From assembly GCA_029940245.1 (NCBI GenBank), contig JAOZRF010000218.1, positions 1-5,556 of the forward strand: a stretch of DNA of 5,556 nucleotides. The letters are read 5' to 3'. Position 1 is the first letter of the stretch. Each line of letters begins with the position of its first letter. The notes under the pieces were generated by a model that worked only from the letters and a program-made list of their open reading frames with translations, searched no databases and was not told where the DNA came from. The stretch is from Desulfobacula sp. Lineage in GTDB: Bacteria > Desulfobacterota > Desulfobacteria > Desulfobacterales > Desulfobacteraceae. Made by a program: the position numbers and the translations under genes. This document shows, one piece after another, positions 1 to 5,556 of the stretch.

Positions 1-2
1 AC

Positions 3-116
3 GTTCGTGTTCCCTTGGATGCCTGGGCGGTAAAACGCAAAAATAGGGATCCCCTTGGAAGGATTTGGCAATCAATCCTGGAAGCGACCGGACAGGATGC
101 TTTTTTCACCGATTGA
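3..116 (+). CDS. C-terminal fragment of an unrecognised protein (5' end outside window)
   Basis: The plus-strand frame beginning at base 3 is open for 37 codons and stops at TGA 114-116. The peptide is charged and amphipathic, starting VRVPLDAWAV and ending GQDAFFTD, and reads like a real C-terminal helix. I do not recognise the family. If real, the gene converges on the minus-strand lipoprotein gene, the two stop codons overlapping tail to tail within about 11 bases, with no room for an intrinsic terminator between them. The stretch also looks less AT-rich than the intergenic DNA nearby, which fits coding. A competing minus-strand frame over the same bases is also open, so the call is tentative. 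A fragment this short cannot be assigned a function. Confidence 0.45.
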   Translation, partial: VRVPLDAWAVKRKNRDPLGRIWQSILEATGQDAFFTD

Positions 117-1818
117 TTTCAACAAATTTCCCATTTTTAATGGTCATAAGGAAAAGATCTCTGTGGGCTGTGCCAGTCTGATCAAAAAAAGTATCTCCGG
201 CTACACCTTTGAAAATGCGCTGGGACTTGAGGGTATTCTTTAAGCTTTCTCTGGAATCAATGGTTTCGTCCATGGCAGCTAAAAAAAGAATATAGGTGTT
301 ATCATAGGATATGGCTTCTAAAAAATTGGGTTTTGTATTAAACAAAATCTCATATTTTTTTGTAAATTCCAAGGTTGGTAAATTTTTACTGTCATTAAAA
401 AATCCATCCGCTATAACAGCCTGTTTATTATATCCTTTTACATCTATTAAAAGGTTTTTATCATGCCATAAATTTGTTCCCACAAGATACATGCCCCGGG
501 CATCATAATAAGCCAGTTGTGGCAGAATCATGTTCAATTTTGAAGGAGAATCAGGAATAAACAATGCTTCAAAATCAATTTTAATTTTTTCTTCCTCTTT
601 TTTAATCCGGGTATCTGCCTCGGCATCTGTTTGTGCTGAATCCATATCTATTTGATCATTGTTTAGTGTGATTTCGTTTTCAGTTTCAGGTGCAATCGTT
701 TCTGGTTTTAGAAAATCGGGAATCGGAAAAAACTGCCCGGTCAGCTTTTGTATTGGTTCTGCAAAATCTGTTTTTCCGCCGTCATAGGGCTCAACACCGA
801 CAACTTCTCCATCATGTTCATCCACGACATCCCAAAAAAGTTCCATATATTTTTGTCCATATTTTTCATTTGGATAAAGAATGGCCACCTTTTTTATACC
901 CAGATTTACAAATAAATAGTCACCAAGTGCTTTAACCTGCATTTCAGGTGTAATAAAATTTGAAAATAAATAATCTCCTTTAAAAGGAAAATCAGTTTTT
1001 TGTGTCAAAGCAATGATGGGGATTTGAAATTTTTCTGCTTCCTGACCTGCCTCATTGACCATCAATAATGGCCCTATTATTCCGGCAACATTTTTTTCAT
1101 ATAATTGCCTTACACAATCAATGGTAATATCAGGGTTTGCCTGGGTATCTTTTATGATGAGATTGAATTGTTTATCATATTTTTTTGATAATTCCTGTAT
1201 GGCTAATTGAATTCCGGTTAATGCCCTTTGTCCAAAAATGGCATATTCCCCGGTCAAGGGTAAAAGGCATCCTATTGTGTGCCGATTGAAAACTGATTTT
1301 TTGATATCATCAACAAGCTTTACAGCATTTGAATAATAAGAATGATCAGGATATTGAAACATAAAGGATTCAAGTATTTCCCTGGATTTAGCTGTATTTT
1401 TTTCTGAAGCATAATTCAAACCAAGCCAGTATAGTAATAAAGGTCTTGGGATATTAATATTTTTTATATTAATAAATTCCTGTATGATTTCAGTTGAAGT
1501 CTTGGCAAGAACAATTTCAATGGCTGAAATAACCTTGGGTTTTTCGATTTCACTAGCTTTTGCAAGGGCCTGATTATAGACAAGCAATGCATCCTGATAG
1601 TTTCTCTGTAAAGAAAAATTTTGGGCTTCCATCATTAGAATTTCTAAAATCGAAATTTCAGGTTTGTTTTCTTTTTCAGGTTCAGAAATAGGTTTTAAGC
1701 CTTTGTCTTTTTCAATGGGCTGTTTTCCAGGCCCAAGCGTACACGCGGACAAACAAAAGACGACCATAAGAATGATAAAGTATCTATAGTTTAAAAAAAC
1801 TGGATGATTAGGTGTCAT
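106..1818 (-). CDS. TPR and periplasmic-binding-fold lipoprotein (LpoA-like / LivJ-like)
   Basis: A 570-residue predicted lipoprotein. Residues 12-25 form a signal peptide (R12, then FIILMVVFCLSA) ending in lipobox LSAC, with C26 as the lipidated cysteine. Residues 31-55 are a Lys/Glu/Pro-rich linker. Residues about 56-175 are helical and TPR-like (for example YWLGLNYASEKNTAKSREIL). From 182 a type I periplasmic-binding fold begins with the typical GCLLPLTGEYAIFGQRALTG segment and continues to the C-terminus. TPR helices followed by this fold is the layout of LpoA, the outer-membrane activator of penicillin-binding protein PBP1A; the same fold also binds branched-chain amino acids in ABC uptake. 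No permease or ATPase gene adjoins, which favours a cell-envelope role over transport, but this is inference. An acidic low-complexity insert (about 370-412) interrupts the binding fold. ATG at 1818 is preceded in frame by TAA and has no clear Shine-Dalgarno. Transcription probably starts from the promoter at 1881-1909. Confidence 0.85.
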   Translation of the reverse strand: MTPNHPVFLNYRYFIILMVVFCLSACTLGPGKQPIEKDKGLKPISEPEKENKPEISILEILMMEAQNFSLQRNYQDALLVYNQALAKASEIEKPKVISAIEIVLAKTSTEIIQEFINIKNINIPRPLLLYWLGLNYASEKNTAKSREILESFMFQYPDHSYYSNAVKLVDDIKKSVFNRHTIGCLLPLTGEYAIFGQRALTGIQLAIQELSKKYDKQFNLIIKDTQANPDITIDCVRQLYEKNVAGIIGPLLMVNEAGQEAEKFQIPIIALTQKTDFPFKGDYLFSNFITPEMQVKALGDYLFVNLGIKKVAILYPNEKYGQKYMELFWDVVDEHDGEVVGVEPYDGGKTDFAEPIQKLTGQFFPIPDFLKPETIAPETENEITLNNDQIDMDSAQTDAEADTRIKKEEEKIKIDFEALFIPDSPSKLNMILPQLAYYDARGMYLVGTNLWHDKNLLIDVKGYNKQAVIADGFFNDSKNLPTLEFTKKYEILFNTKPNFLEAISYDNTYILFLAAMDETIDSRESLKNTLKSQRIFKGVAGDTFFDQTGTAHRDLFLMTIKNGKFVEINR

Positions 1819-1880
1819 TTATTTTTATAATGATTTTATTATGTTTTTAAAAGTTTGTAACCCATGATATTAGAATAGGG

Positions 1881-1909
1881 ACTATATGTAAAATTAAAGG
1901 CTATGTCAA
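1881..1909 (-). promoter_or_regulatory. Sigma-70-type promoter for the lipoprotein gene
   Basis: On the minus strand, a perfect -35 box TTGACA (1909-1904) is followed after exactly 17 bases by TATAGT (1886-1881), a 5/6 match to the -10 consensus. A transcript would start near 1874 and carry a leader of about 56 bases before the lipoprotein ATG at 1818. The -35 box lies inside the last miaA codons and the spacer includes the miaA stop TAG. No hairpin with a T-run follows the miaA stop, so read-through from miaA is also possible. The match is seen in the sequence; activity is inferred. Confidence 0.6.
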
Positions 1910-2812
1910 AAACTCTTTTATCAATTTTTCCGCGTCGTTAAACTGGGAAGGTTTAAGCCAGTTCATATCTTTATCTTTATTAAACCATGTATACTGCCGT
2001 TTGGCATATCGCCGGGAATCCCTTTTAAACAGCCTTACACTTTCTTCCCAGTCAAGATCTTTATTGAGAAACATGGCCATATGCTTATACCCAATGGATT
2101 GCATGGGTTTTAAGTCAAAAGAATATCCGTTTCGGCCAAGGGTTTTAACTTCATTGAGCAACCCCCTGTCAAGCATTTCATCGACTCGTTGATTGATACG
2201 TTCATATAATTTCCCCCTTTCCATGGTCAGTCCTATTTTAACATAATTGTATCTTAAGTTCTTAAAATTATGTTGTTTCTGTTGATCAGAAATTTTCTGA
2301 GCGGAAGTCTGACAAACTTCCAGGGCTCTGATCACCCGGAATGAATCATTGGGGTGTATCTTTTCTGCAGCAGCGGGGTCAGAATTTTTAAGTTTCTGAT
2401 AAAGTTGAGCCGTCCCATTTTCTTCAAGTTCCCGGGTTAATTGGGATATTGTCTGTTTGCATATGGGTTTTGACCTGAACAACCCATGCAGTAGCGCCCG
2501 GATATAAAGTCCTGTTCCTCCGGCAATAATGGGAATTTTTCCCCGGGCACTAATATCTTCAATAATTTTATCAGCAGCTTTAACATACTTGCCGGCATCA
2601 AAATCATCTTTTGGGTCAATATAGTTGACAAGGTGGTGTGGTGCTTGTTTTAATTCTTCAATATCTGGTTTGGCAGTGCCGATATCCAGGTGTTTATATA
2701 TCTGCATTGAATCAGCACCAATGATTTCTCCATTAAAACGTCTGGCAATTGAAATGGCAAATGAAGTTTTTCCAATGCCCGTTGGTCCACAAATAACAAT
2801 AATTTTTTTCAT
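1901..2812 (-). CDS. miaA: tRNA dimethylallyltransferase MiaA
   Basis: Transfers the dimethylallyl group of DMAPP to N6 of adenosine 37 in tRNAs that read codons starting with U, giving i6A37; a cytoplasmic enzyme. The 303 residues match the usual family length. Numbered from the ATG at 2812: P-loop GPTGIGKT at 9-16; GADSMQIY with catalytic Asp34 at 32-39 and GTAKP at 45-49; PHHLVNYIDP at 58-67; GGTGLYIRALLHG with Thr100 at 98-110; HPNDSFRVIRALEV at 153-166; QSIGYKHM at 238-245; and the basic tRNA-contacting RRYAKRQYTWFN at 267-278. All key motifs are intact. An in-frame TTG at 2848 would add 12 residues, but the ATG places the P-loop at the normal distance and gives the standard MKKIIVICGPTG beginning. 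The Shine-Dalgarno is weak. The lipoprotein gene lies 82 bases downstream on the same strand, so co-transcription is possible. Confidence 0.97.
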   Translation of the reverse strand: MKKIIVICGPTGIGKTSFAISIARRFNGEIIGADSMQIYKHLDIGTAKPDIEELKQAPHHLVNYIDPKDDFDAGKYVKAADKIIEDISARGKIPIIAGGTGLYIRALLHGLFRSKPICKQTISQLTRELEENGTAQLYQKLKNSDPAAAEKIHPNDSFRVIRALEVCQTSAQKISDQQKQHNFKNLRYNYVKIGLTMERGKLYERINQRVDEMLDRGLLNEVKTLGRNGYSFDLKPMQSIGYKHMAMFLNKDLDWEESVRLFKRDSRRYAKRQYTWFNKDKDMNWLKPSQFNDAEKLIKEFLT

Positions 2813-2841
2813 GCTTAATGTATGTTTTCGTTCAATAAGTA

Positions 2842-2871
2842 TTGACAAGCTTTATTTGAACCCTTTATAAC
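2842..2871 (+). promoter_or_regulatory. Candidate rightward promoter upstream of the Hdr-like module
   Basis: TTGACA (2842-2847) is separated by 18 bases from TATAAC (2866-2871), a 6/6 plus 5/6 match to sigma-70 boxes. A start near 2878 would give the fusion gene a leader of about 170 bases containing the inverted repeat at 2933-2964. A second, isolated perfect -10 box TATAAT lies at 3011-3016, without a recognisable -35, and could instead be the start point if an activator is used. Which one works cannot be decided from sequence. Confidence 0.45.
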
Positions 2872-2892
2872 TCAATTTGCATTAATTGAAAA
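2864..2892 (-). promoter_or_regulatory. Candidate leftward promoter for miaA
   Basis: On the minus strand TTTTCA (2892-2887, 4/6 to the -35 consensus) is followed after 17 bases by TATAAA (2869-2864, 5/6 to the -10 consensus). The predicted start near 2857 would leave a leader of about 45 bases before the ATG at 2812 but only about 9 before the alternative TTG at 2848, which supports the ATG. Its -10 box overlaps the -10 box of the rightward promoter, so the two could exclude each other. In DNA this AT-rich, weak matches arise easily by chance. Confidence 0.3.
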
Positions 2893-2932
2893 TGAAATTT
2901 AAAATAATGCTTAATTTTTGCTTGGTGCTTTA

Positions 2933-2964
2933 TATGCATATTTCTGGCGGTAGAAATATGCATA
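2933..2964. repeat. Perfect 13-bp inverted repeat (operator or leader hairpin)
   Basis: TATGCATATTTCT (2933-2945) and its exact reverse complement AGAAATATGCATA (2952-2964) flank the six-base centre GGCGGT. In RNA a G-U pair would close a 14-pair stem around a GCGG tetraloop. Neither strand has a T-run after the stem, so it is not an intrinsic terminator. It lies about 87 bases before the ATG of the fusion gene. It could be a leader hairpin if transcription starts near 2878, or a regulator-binding palindrome centred about 74 bases upstream of a start served by the TATAAT at 3011. The arms do not resemble an FNR/CRP or sigma-54 site. Confidence 0.8.
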
Positions 2965-3036
2965 ATGAAATACATGGATAAAGAGAACCAATATAAATAT
3001 TTTGTAATTTTATAATTATCAGTGGTTTGTGGATTT

Positions 3037-3042
3037 AGGAGA
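3037..3042 (+). promoter_or_regulatory. Ribosome binding site deciding the fusion-gene start
   Basis: AGGAGA at 3037-3042 is a strong Shine-Dalgarno. From AGGAG the spacer to ATG 3051 is nine bases, which is workable; to the in-frame GTG at 3045 it is only three, which is too short. ATG 3051 is therefore chosen as the start of the next gene. Confidence 0.75.
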
Positions 3043-3050
3043 ACGTGTTT

Positions 3051-4814
3051 ATGACTTTTGATCTTTTGTTTAATTTGTCACTTATAGTATTTGCTATTGG
3101 GATGATTTTTAAAATTGTCCAATGGTTTTCTTTTAAAATAGGACTTCAAGCTCAAAATTCTAGTTTTTCACAAAGATTAATTTCAAGCTTAAAATCACTA
3201 CCTGGCGTGGTTTTCAGTCCAAAATTTATCATTATATTAAAGACATTTGTTTTTGAGGTACTTTTCCTTATTAAAATATTAAAACAGGATGTTTTGCGCT
3301 GGATAATGCATATGCTTATTTTCTGGGGTTTTATACTGCTGTTTTTTATGCATGCCCTGGACTCAATTGTGTCTGAAAAGCTTTTCTCCTATTATTATTC
3401 CACGGTAAATCCATTTATGTTTCTGAGAGACTTTTTCGGTTTCATGGTTTTGATCGGAATTATTATTGCCATCTGCCGTCGGTTCTTTATGAAAATTTAC
3501 AGACTTAAAACAAATAAAATGGATATCTATGCCATTTTTATTGTTGCCATCATTATTCTATCCGGATTTTTTTTAGAAGGGTCAAAAATTATTTCCCATA
3601 CTGATTTTCAAAATATGGAAAAAGATTTTGCAGCCCTTGATTATAAAGAAGATAGACTTGCTCTGGAAGCCTACTGGGTAAAATATTACGGGCTTGTCTC
3701 TCCCAATATTAATATAGAGCAGATTTCTTCAGAAACCCTTGCGGCTGGTGAAGAAATTCATAATGACAGCTGCGTTGACTGTCATACCAGGCCACAAGCA
3801 GCATTTGCCGGATATGCAATGTCAAAAATCATGAAACCGGTTGGTGGGCTTCTGGATAGCATGGGAATGGTAAATATTTTATATTATTTTCATATCCTTT
3901 CCTGCTTTATCGGTCTTGCGCTGTTGCCCTTTACCAAAATGGTTCATATAATCACAACTCCCCTAAGTTTAATTACAAACGCTATAATGCAAAGAGACAA
4001 ATCTAACCCTTTGAATATTGCTACGCGCCAGCTTATTGAACTTGATGCATGTGTTCATTGCAGCCTGTGCAGCAAAACCTGCTCACAAGGCCCTGCCTTT
4101 GATGTTAAACATAACGTGAACATCCTGCCATCGGAAAGAATGCTTTCCCTTCGACAATATTTTAAAACAAAAGACCTTGACTCATCACAATTTATGGCAA
4201 TTCAGGAAGGTATTTTCCTTTGTTCAAATTGTGACAGGTGTACTGTTGTCTGCCCTGCCGGAATAAATTTAAAAGAACTATGGTATGATGTTCGGGAGGA
4301 ATTTATCAGATCCGGGGCATCCATCACATCCCTTGTATTGTCACCCTATTCATATAATCGTACTTACAACCAGGATGATTTTAGTGCCACGCTTTTTGAT
4401 ATGCCAGCCAGACATGCCAAAGGTATTATTGCTTCCAGGTACAAAAAAAAGAGTCATTCAGAAGATGTCCTGTCGTTGAACGATGGGAACAATGAATTTA
4501 ATGACAGCAAACAATCAGTTCTTGCGGAAACAACATTTGCCTCATGTTTTTCATGTGAAAATTGTACCAATGTCTGTCCTGTGGTCATGAATTATGAAAA
4601 ACCGGAACAGGTTCTTGACCTGCTTCCTCACCAGATGATGAGATCCCTGGGTCTTGGCCTTGAAAATCTTGCTCTTGGGTCTAATATGTTGTGGGATTGC
4701 GTTACCTGCTATCAGTGCCAGGAGCATTGTCCCCAAAATGTTAAAATAACCGACATCTTTTATGAACTTAAAAACAAGGTGTCCAAAGATTGTTTTTATT
4801 CTCAAAAAGAGTGA
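3051..4814 (+). CDS. Membrane Hdr-like fusion: cytochrome b/c domain plus two [4Fe-4S] dicluster domains
   Basis: A 587-residue protein, numbered from ATG 3051. Residues 1-300 are a NarI/HdrE-like membrane domain with transmembrane helices near 3-25, 82-100, 122-142, 157-176 and 273-295, plus a hydrophobic, probably in-plane helix at 60-77. Candidate heme-b ligands are H87, H101, H281 and H299. The basic stretch near 142-156 and the C-terminal Fe-S region place the 177-272 loop in the periplasm; it contains CVDCH (241-245), a c-type heme motif. Two cytoplasmic dicluster domains follow. The first has cysteine sets 334-344 and 391-401, the second 499-509 and 550-560, each CX2CX2CX3C; the first set lacks the usual Pro after its last Cys. 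The second, with CVTCYQCQEHCPQNV, is strongly HdrC-like. No cysteine-rich CCG domain is present; this is supplied by the hdrB-like gene downstream. Known relatives include HdrE/HdrD, QmoC and ETF:menaquinone oxidoreductase. Likely role: electron transfer between menaquinone or periplasmic cytochrome c and HdrB; the direction and substrate are unknown. Confidence 0.88.
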   Translation: MTFDLLFNLSLIVFAIGMIFKIVQWFSFKIGLQAQNSSFSQRLISSLKSLPGVVFSPKFIIILKTFVFEVLFLIKILKQDVLRWIMHMLIFWGFILLFFMHALDSIVSEKLFSYYYSTVNPFMFLRDFFGFMVLIGIIIAICRRFFMKIYRLKTNKMDIYAIFIVAIIILSGFFLEGSKIISHTDFQNMEKDFAALDYKEDRLALEAYWVKYYGLVSPNINIEQISSETLAAGEEIHNDSCVDCHTRPQAAFAGYAMSKIMKPVGGLLDSMGMVNILYYFHILSCFIGLALLPFTKMVHIITTPLSLITNAIMQRDKSNPLNIATRQLIELDACVHCSLCSKTCSQGPAFDVKHNVNILPSERMLSLRQYFKTKDLDSSQFMAIQEGIFLCSNCDRCTVVCPAGINLKELWYDVREEFIRSGASITSLVLSPYSYNRTYNQDDFSATLFDMPARHAKGIIASRYKKKSHSEDVLSLNDGNNEFNDSKQSVLAETTFASCFSCENCTNVCPVVMNYEKPEQVLDLLPHQMMRSLGLGLENLALGSNMLWDCVTCYQCQEHCPQNVKITDIFYELKNKVSKDCFYSQKE

Positions 4815-4899
4815 TGAATAATTCTATGATCATAAAACTATGAAATCTGTTAAAAAATTTTCACCATTATTAATAGCATGGCAATGGAAAAAAACATGA
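4812..4899 (+). other. Chain of stop/start overlaps linking the fusion gene to hdrB
   Basis: The TGA of the fusion gene (4812-4814) overlaps an ATG at 4814. That ATG opens nine codons (MNNSMIIKL) ending at TGA 4841-4843, which overlaps an ATG at 4840. This opens 19 codons (MKSVKKFSPLLIAWQWKKT) ending at TGA 4897-4899, which overlaps the hdrB ATG at 4896. Neither mini-frame has a clear Shine-Dalgarno. I do not claim functional peptides. The arrangement could pass terminating ribosomes to hdrB by reinitiation, or it could be chance in AT-rich DNA. No promoter or terminator is evident here, so the two flanking genes are probably co-transcribed. Confidence 0.35.
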
Positions 4900-5556
4900 A
4901 AAAATTTGCATTATTTATCGGATGTAATATTCCGGCAAAAGTTCCCCAGTACGAAATTTCAGCAAAGTCTGTATTTAAAAAATTAAATATTGATTTTGTT
5001 GACATCAAAGAATTCAATTGCTGCGGTTACCCTTTGAAAAATACAGATCAAACCGCATGGATTCTGTCATCAGCCAGAAACATAGCATTAGCTGAAAAAA
5101 AAGGGTTGGACATACTGACCCTTTGTCAATGCTGTTTTGGAAGTCTTAAAAAAGCCGATGCAATTTTAAAAGAGGATAATGAATTAAAACTTAAAATTAA
5201 TGATATTTTAGACAGAGAAGGTCTTAAATATAAAGGGACCTCCTTAATATCACACTATTTGTCTGTCCTGCATAATGACATTACAATTGAAGAACTGAAC
5301 AAAAAAACCATAGATCATTATAAAGATCTTAAAATAGCCACCCATTACGGCTGTCATGCCCTTCGTCCTTCTGAAATAATGCAGTTTGATGATCCGGTCT
5401 CGCCCTGCCTTTTTGATAACCTTGTAAATATTACCGGTGCAAAAAGCATTGACTGGCCATCCAAACTGGATTGCTGCGGAGCACCTGTTCTTGGGATTAA
5501 TGACAATTTATCCTATGATCTTACAGAGAAAAAACTTGACAATGCCAAAAAAGCAG
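4896..5556 (+). CDS. hdrB: HdrB-like subunit with CCG cysteine-rich domains (3' end outside window)
   Basis: The first 220 residues are visible and the frame is still open at the window edge. The family is usually about 290-300 residues, so roughly the last quarter is missing. HdrB carries two CX(31-39)CCX(33-36)CXXC motifs that hold non-cubane [4Fe-4S] clusters at which heterodisulfide is reduced in methanogens. Here the first motif is complete: C10, C42-C43 (FNCCGYP) and C77/C80 (LCQCC). The second is present as C153 (THYGCHALRP) and C193-C194 (LDCCGAP), its last CXXC lying beyond the window. ATG 4896 is preceded by GGA at 4886-4888 with a seven-base spacer. In-frame ATGs at 4878 and 4884 lack such a site and would put extra residues before the usual start. 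It lies 81 bases after the HdrC-containing fusion, whose second dicluster domain should be its electron partner. In bacteria the substrate may be another thiol/disulfide or protein partner rather than CoM-S-S-CoB. Confidence 0.92.
   Translation, partial: MKKFALFIGCNIPAKVPQYEISAKSVFKKLNIDFVDIKEFNCCGYPLKNTDQTAWILSSARNIALAEKKGLDILTLCQCCFGSLKKADAILKEDNELKLKINDILDREGLKYKGTSLISHYLSVLHNDITIEELNKKTIDHYKDLKIATHYGCHALRPSEIMQFDDPVSPCLFDNLVNITGAKSIDWPSKLDCCGAPVLGINDNLSYDLTEKKLDNAKKA

Noticed and set aside
1..109. Minus-strand partial gene starting at GTG 109 (MKKASCPVAS...), overlapping the lipoprotein stop as GTGA.
   Set aside because: The frame is open, but there is no close Shine-Dalgarno and the peptide is Ser/Arg/Cys-rich and does not resemble a known N-terminus. 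The plus-strand frame over the same bases reads more like protein.
106..1818. Assignment of the lipoprotein as the binding subunit of a branched-chain amino-acid ABC transporter.
   Set aside because: No permease or ATPase genes are adjacent, and the TPR-like N-terminal region is unlike ordinary LivJ proteins. Left as a family-level call.
2813..2848. TTG at 2848 as the miaA start, adding 12 residues.
   Set aside because: The ATG at 2812 gives the family-typical N-terminus directly before the P-loop, and the added residues match no MiaA feature.
2944..2963. Sigma-54 promoter suggested by CTGGCGG followed by TATGCAT.
   Set aside because: The GG and GC elements are 14 (or 11) bases apart instead of 12, and the conserved TTGC is missing. 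These bases are explained by the inverted repeat.
2933..2964. Intrinsic terminator at the inverted repeat.
   Set aside because: The stem is almost all A-T and no T-run follows on either strand.
3045..3050. GTG at 3045 as the start of the fusion protein.
   Set aside because: It lies only three bases after AGGAG, whereas ATG 3051 has a nine-base spacer from the same site.
4551..4805. Open minus-strand frame of 84 codons inside the second dicluster domain.
   Set aside because: It lies entirely antisense to a strongly conserved HdrC-like domain, and its peptide matches nothing I recognise.

Overview
The window is AT-rich chromosomal DNA, most likely from an anaerobic, sulfate-reducing-type Desulfobacterota (order Desulfobacterales or a close relative). 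The reasons are the low G+C, a membrane-bound heterodisulfide-reductase-like (Hdr-like) redox module with a c-type heme motif, and the style of the solute-binding lipoprotein. This placement is inferred from gene content and was not tested phylogenetically. No mobile element, CRISPR array, rRNA or tRNA gene was seen.

Left part (1-2812). A short C-terminal piece of an unrecognised plus-strand gene appears to end at 116. It converges on, and slightly overlaps, a minus-strand lipoprotein gene (1818 to 106) that has TPR-like helices and a type I periplasmic-binding fold, of the LpoA / branched-chain amino-acid-binding kind. Upstream of it on the same strand lies miaA (2812 to 1901), the tRNA A37 dimethylallyltransferase. 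The 82-base gap between them carries a very good sigma-70-type promoter whose -35 box lies in the last codons of miaA, so the lipoprotein gene can be transcribed on its own.

Middle (2813-3050). This 238-base divergent intergenic region is very AT-rich. It holds plausible promoters for both directions, sharing -10 bases, and a perfect 13-bp inverted repeat at 2933-2964. No gene is seen in it.

Right part (3051-5556). A large fusion protein comes first: a NarI/HdrE-like b-type cytochrome membrane domain with a CXXCH heme-c motif in its predicted periplasmic loop, then two consecutive [4Fe-4S] dicluster domains, the second closely HdrC-like. It is followed by an hdrB-like gene that runs off the window. 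Together they look like a rearranged membrane Hdr complex (HdrE + dicluster + HdrC fused, HdrB separate). The likely job is to move electrons between the menaquinone pool and/or periplasmic cytochrome c and a cytoplasmic site at the non-cubane clusters of HdrB. The true substrate (disulfide, flavoprotein, or an HdrA partner beyond the window) cannot be read here. The gap between the two genes holds a chain of stop/start overlaps that could couple their translation.
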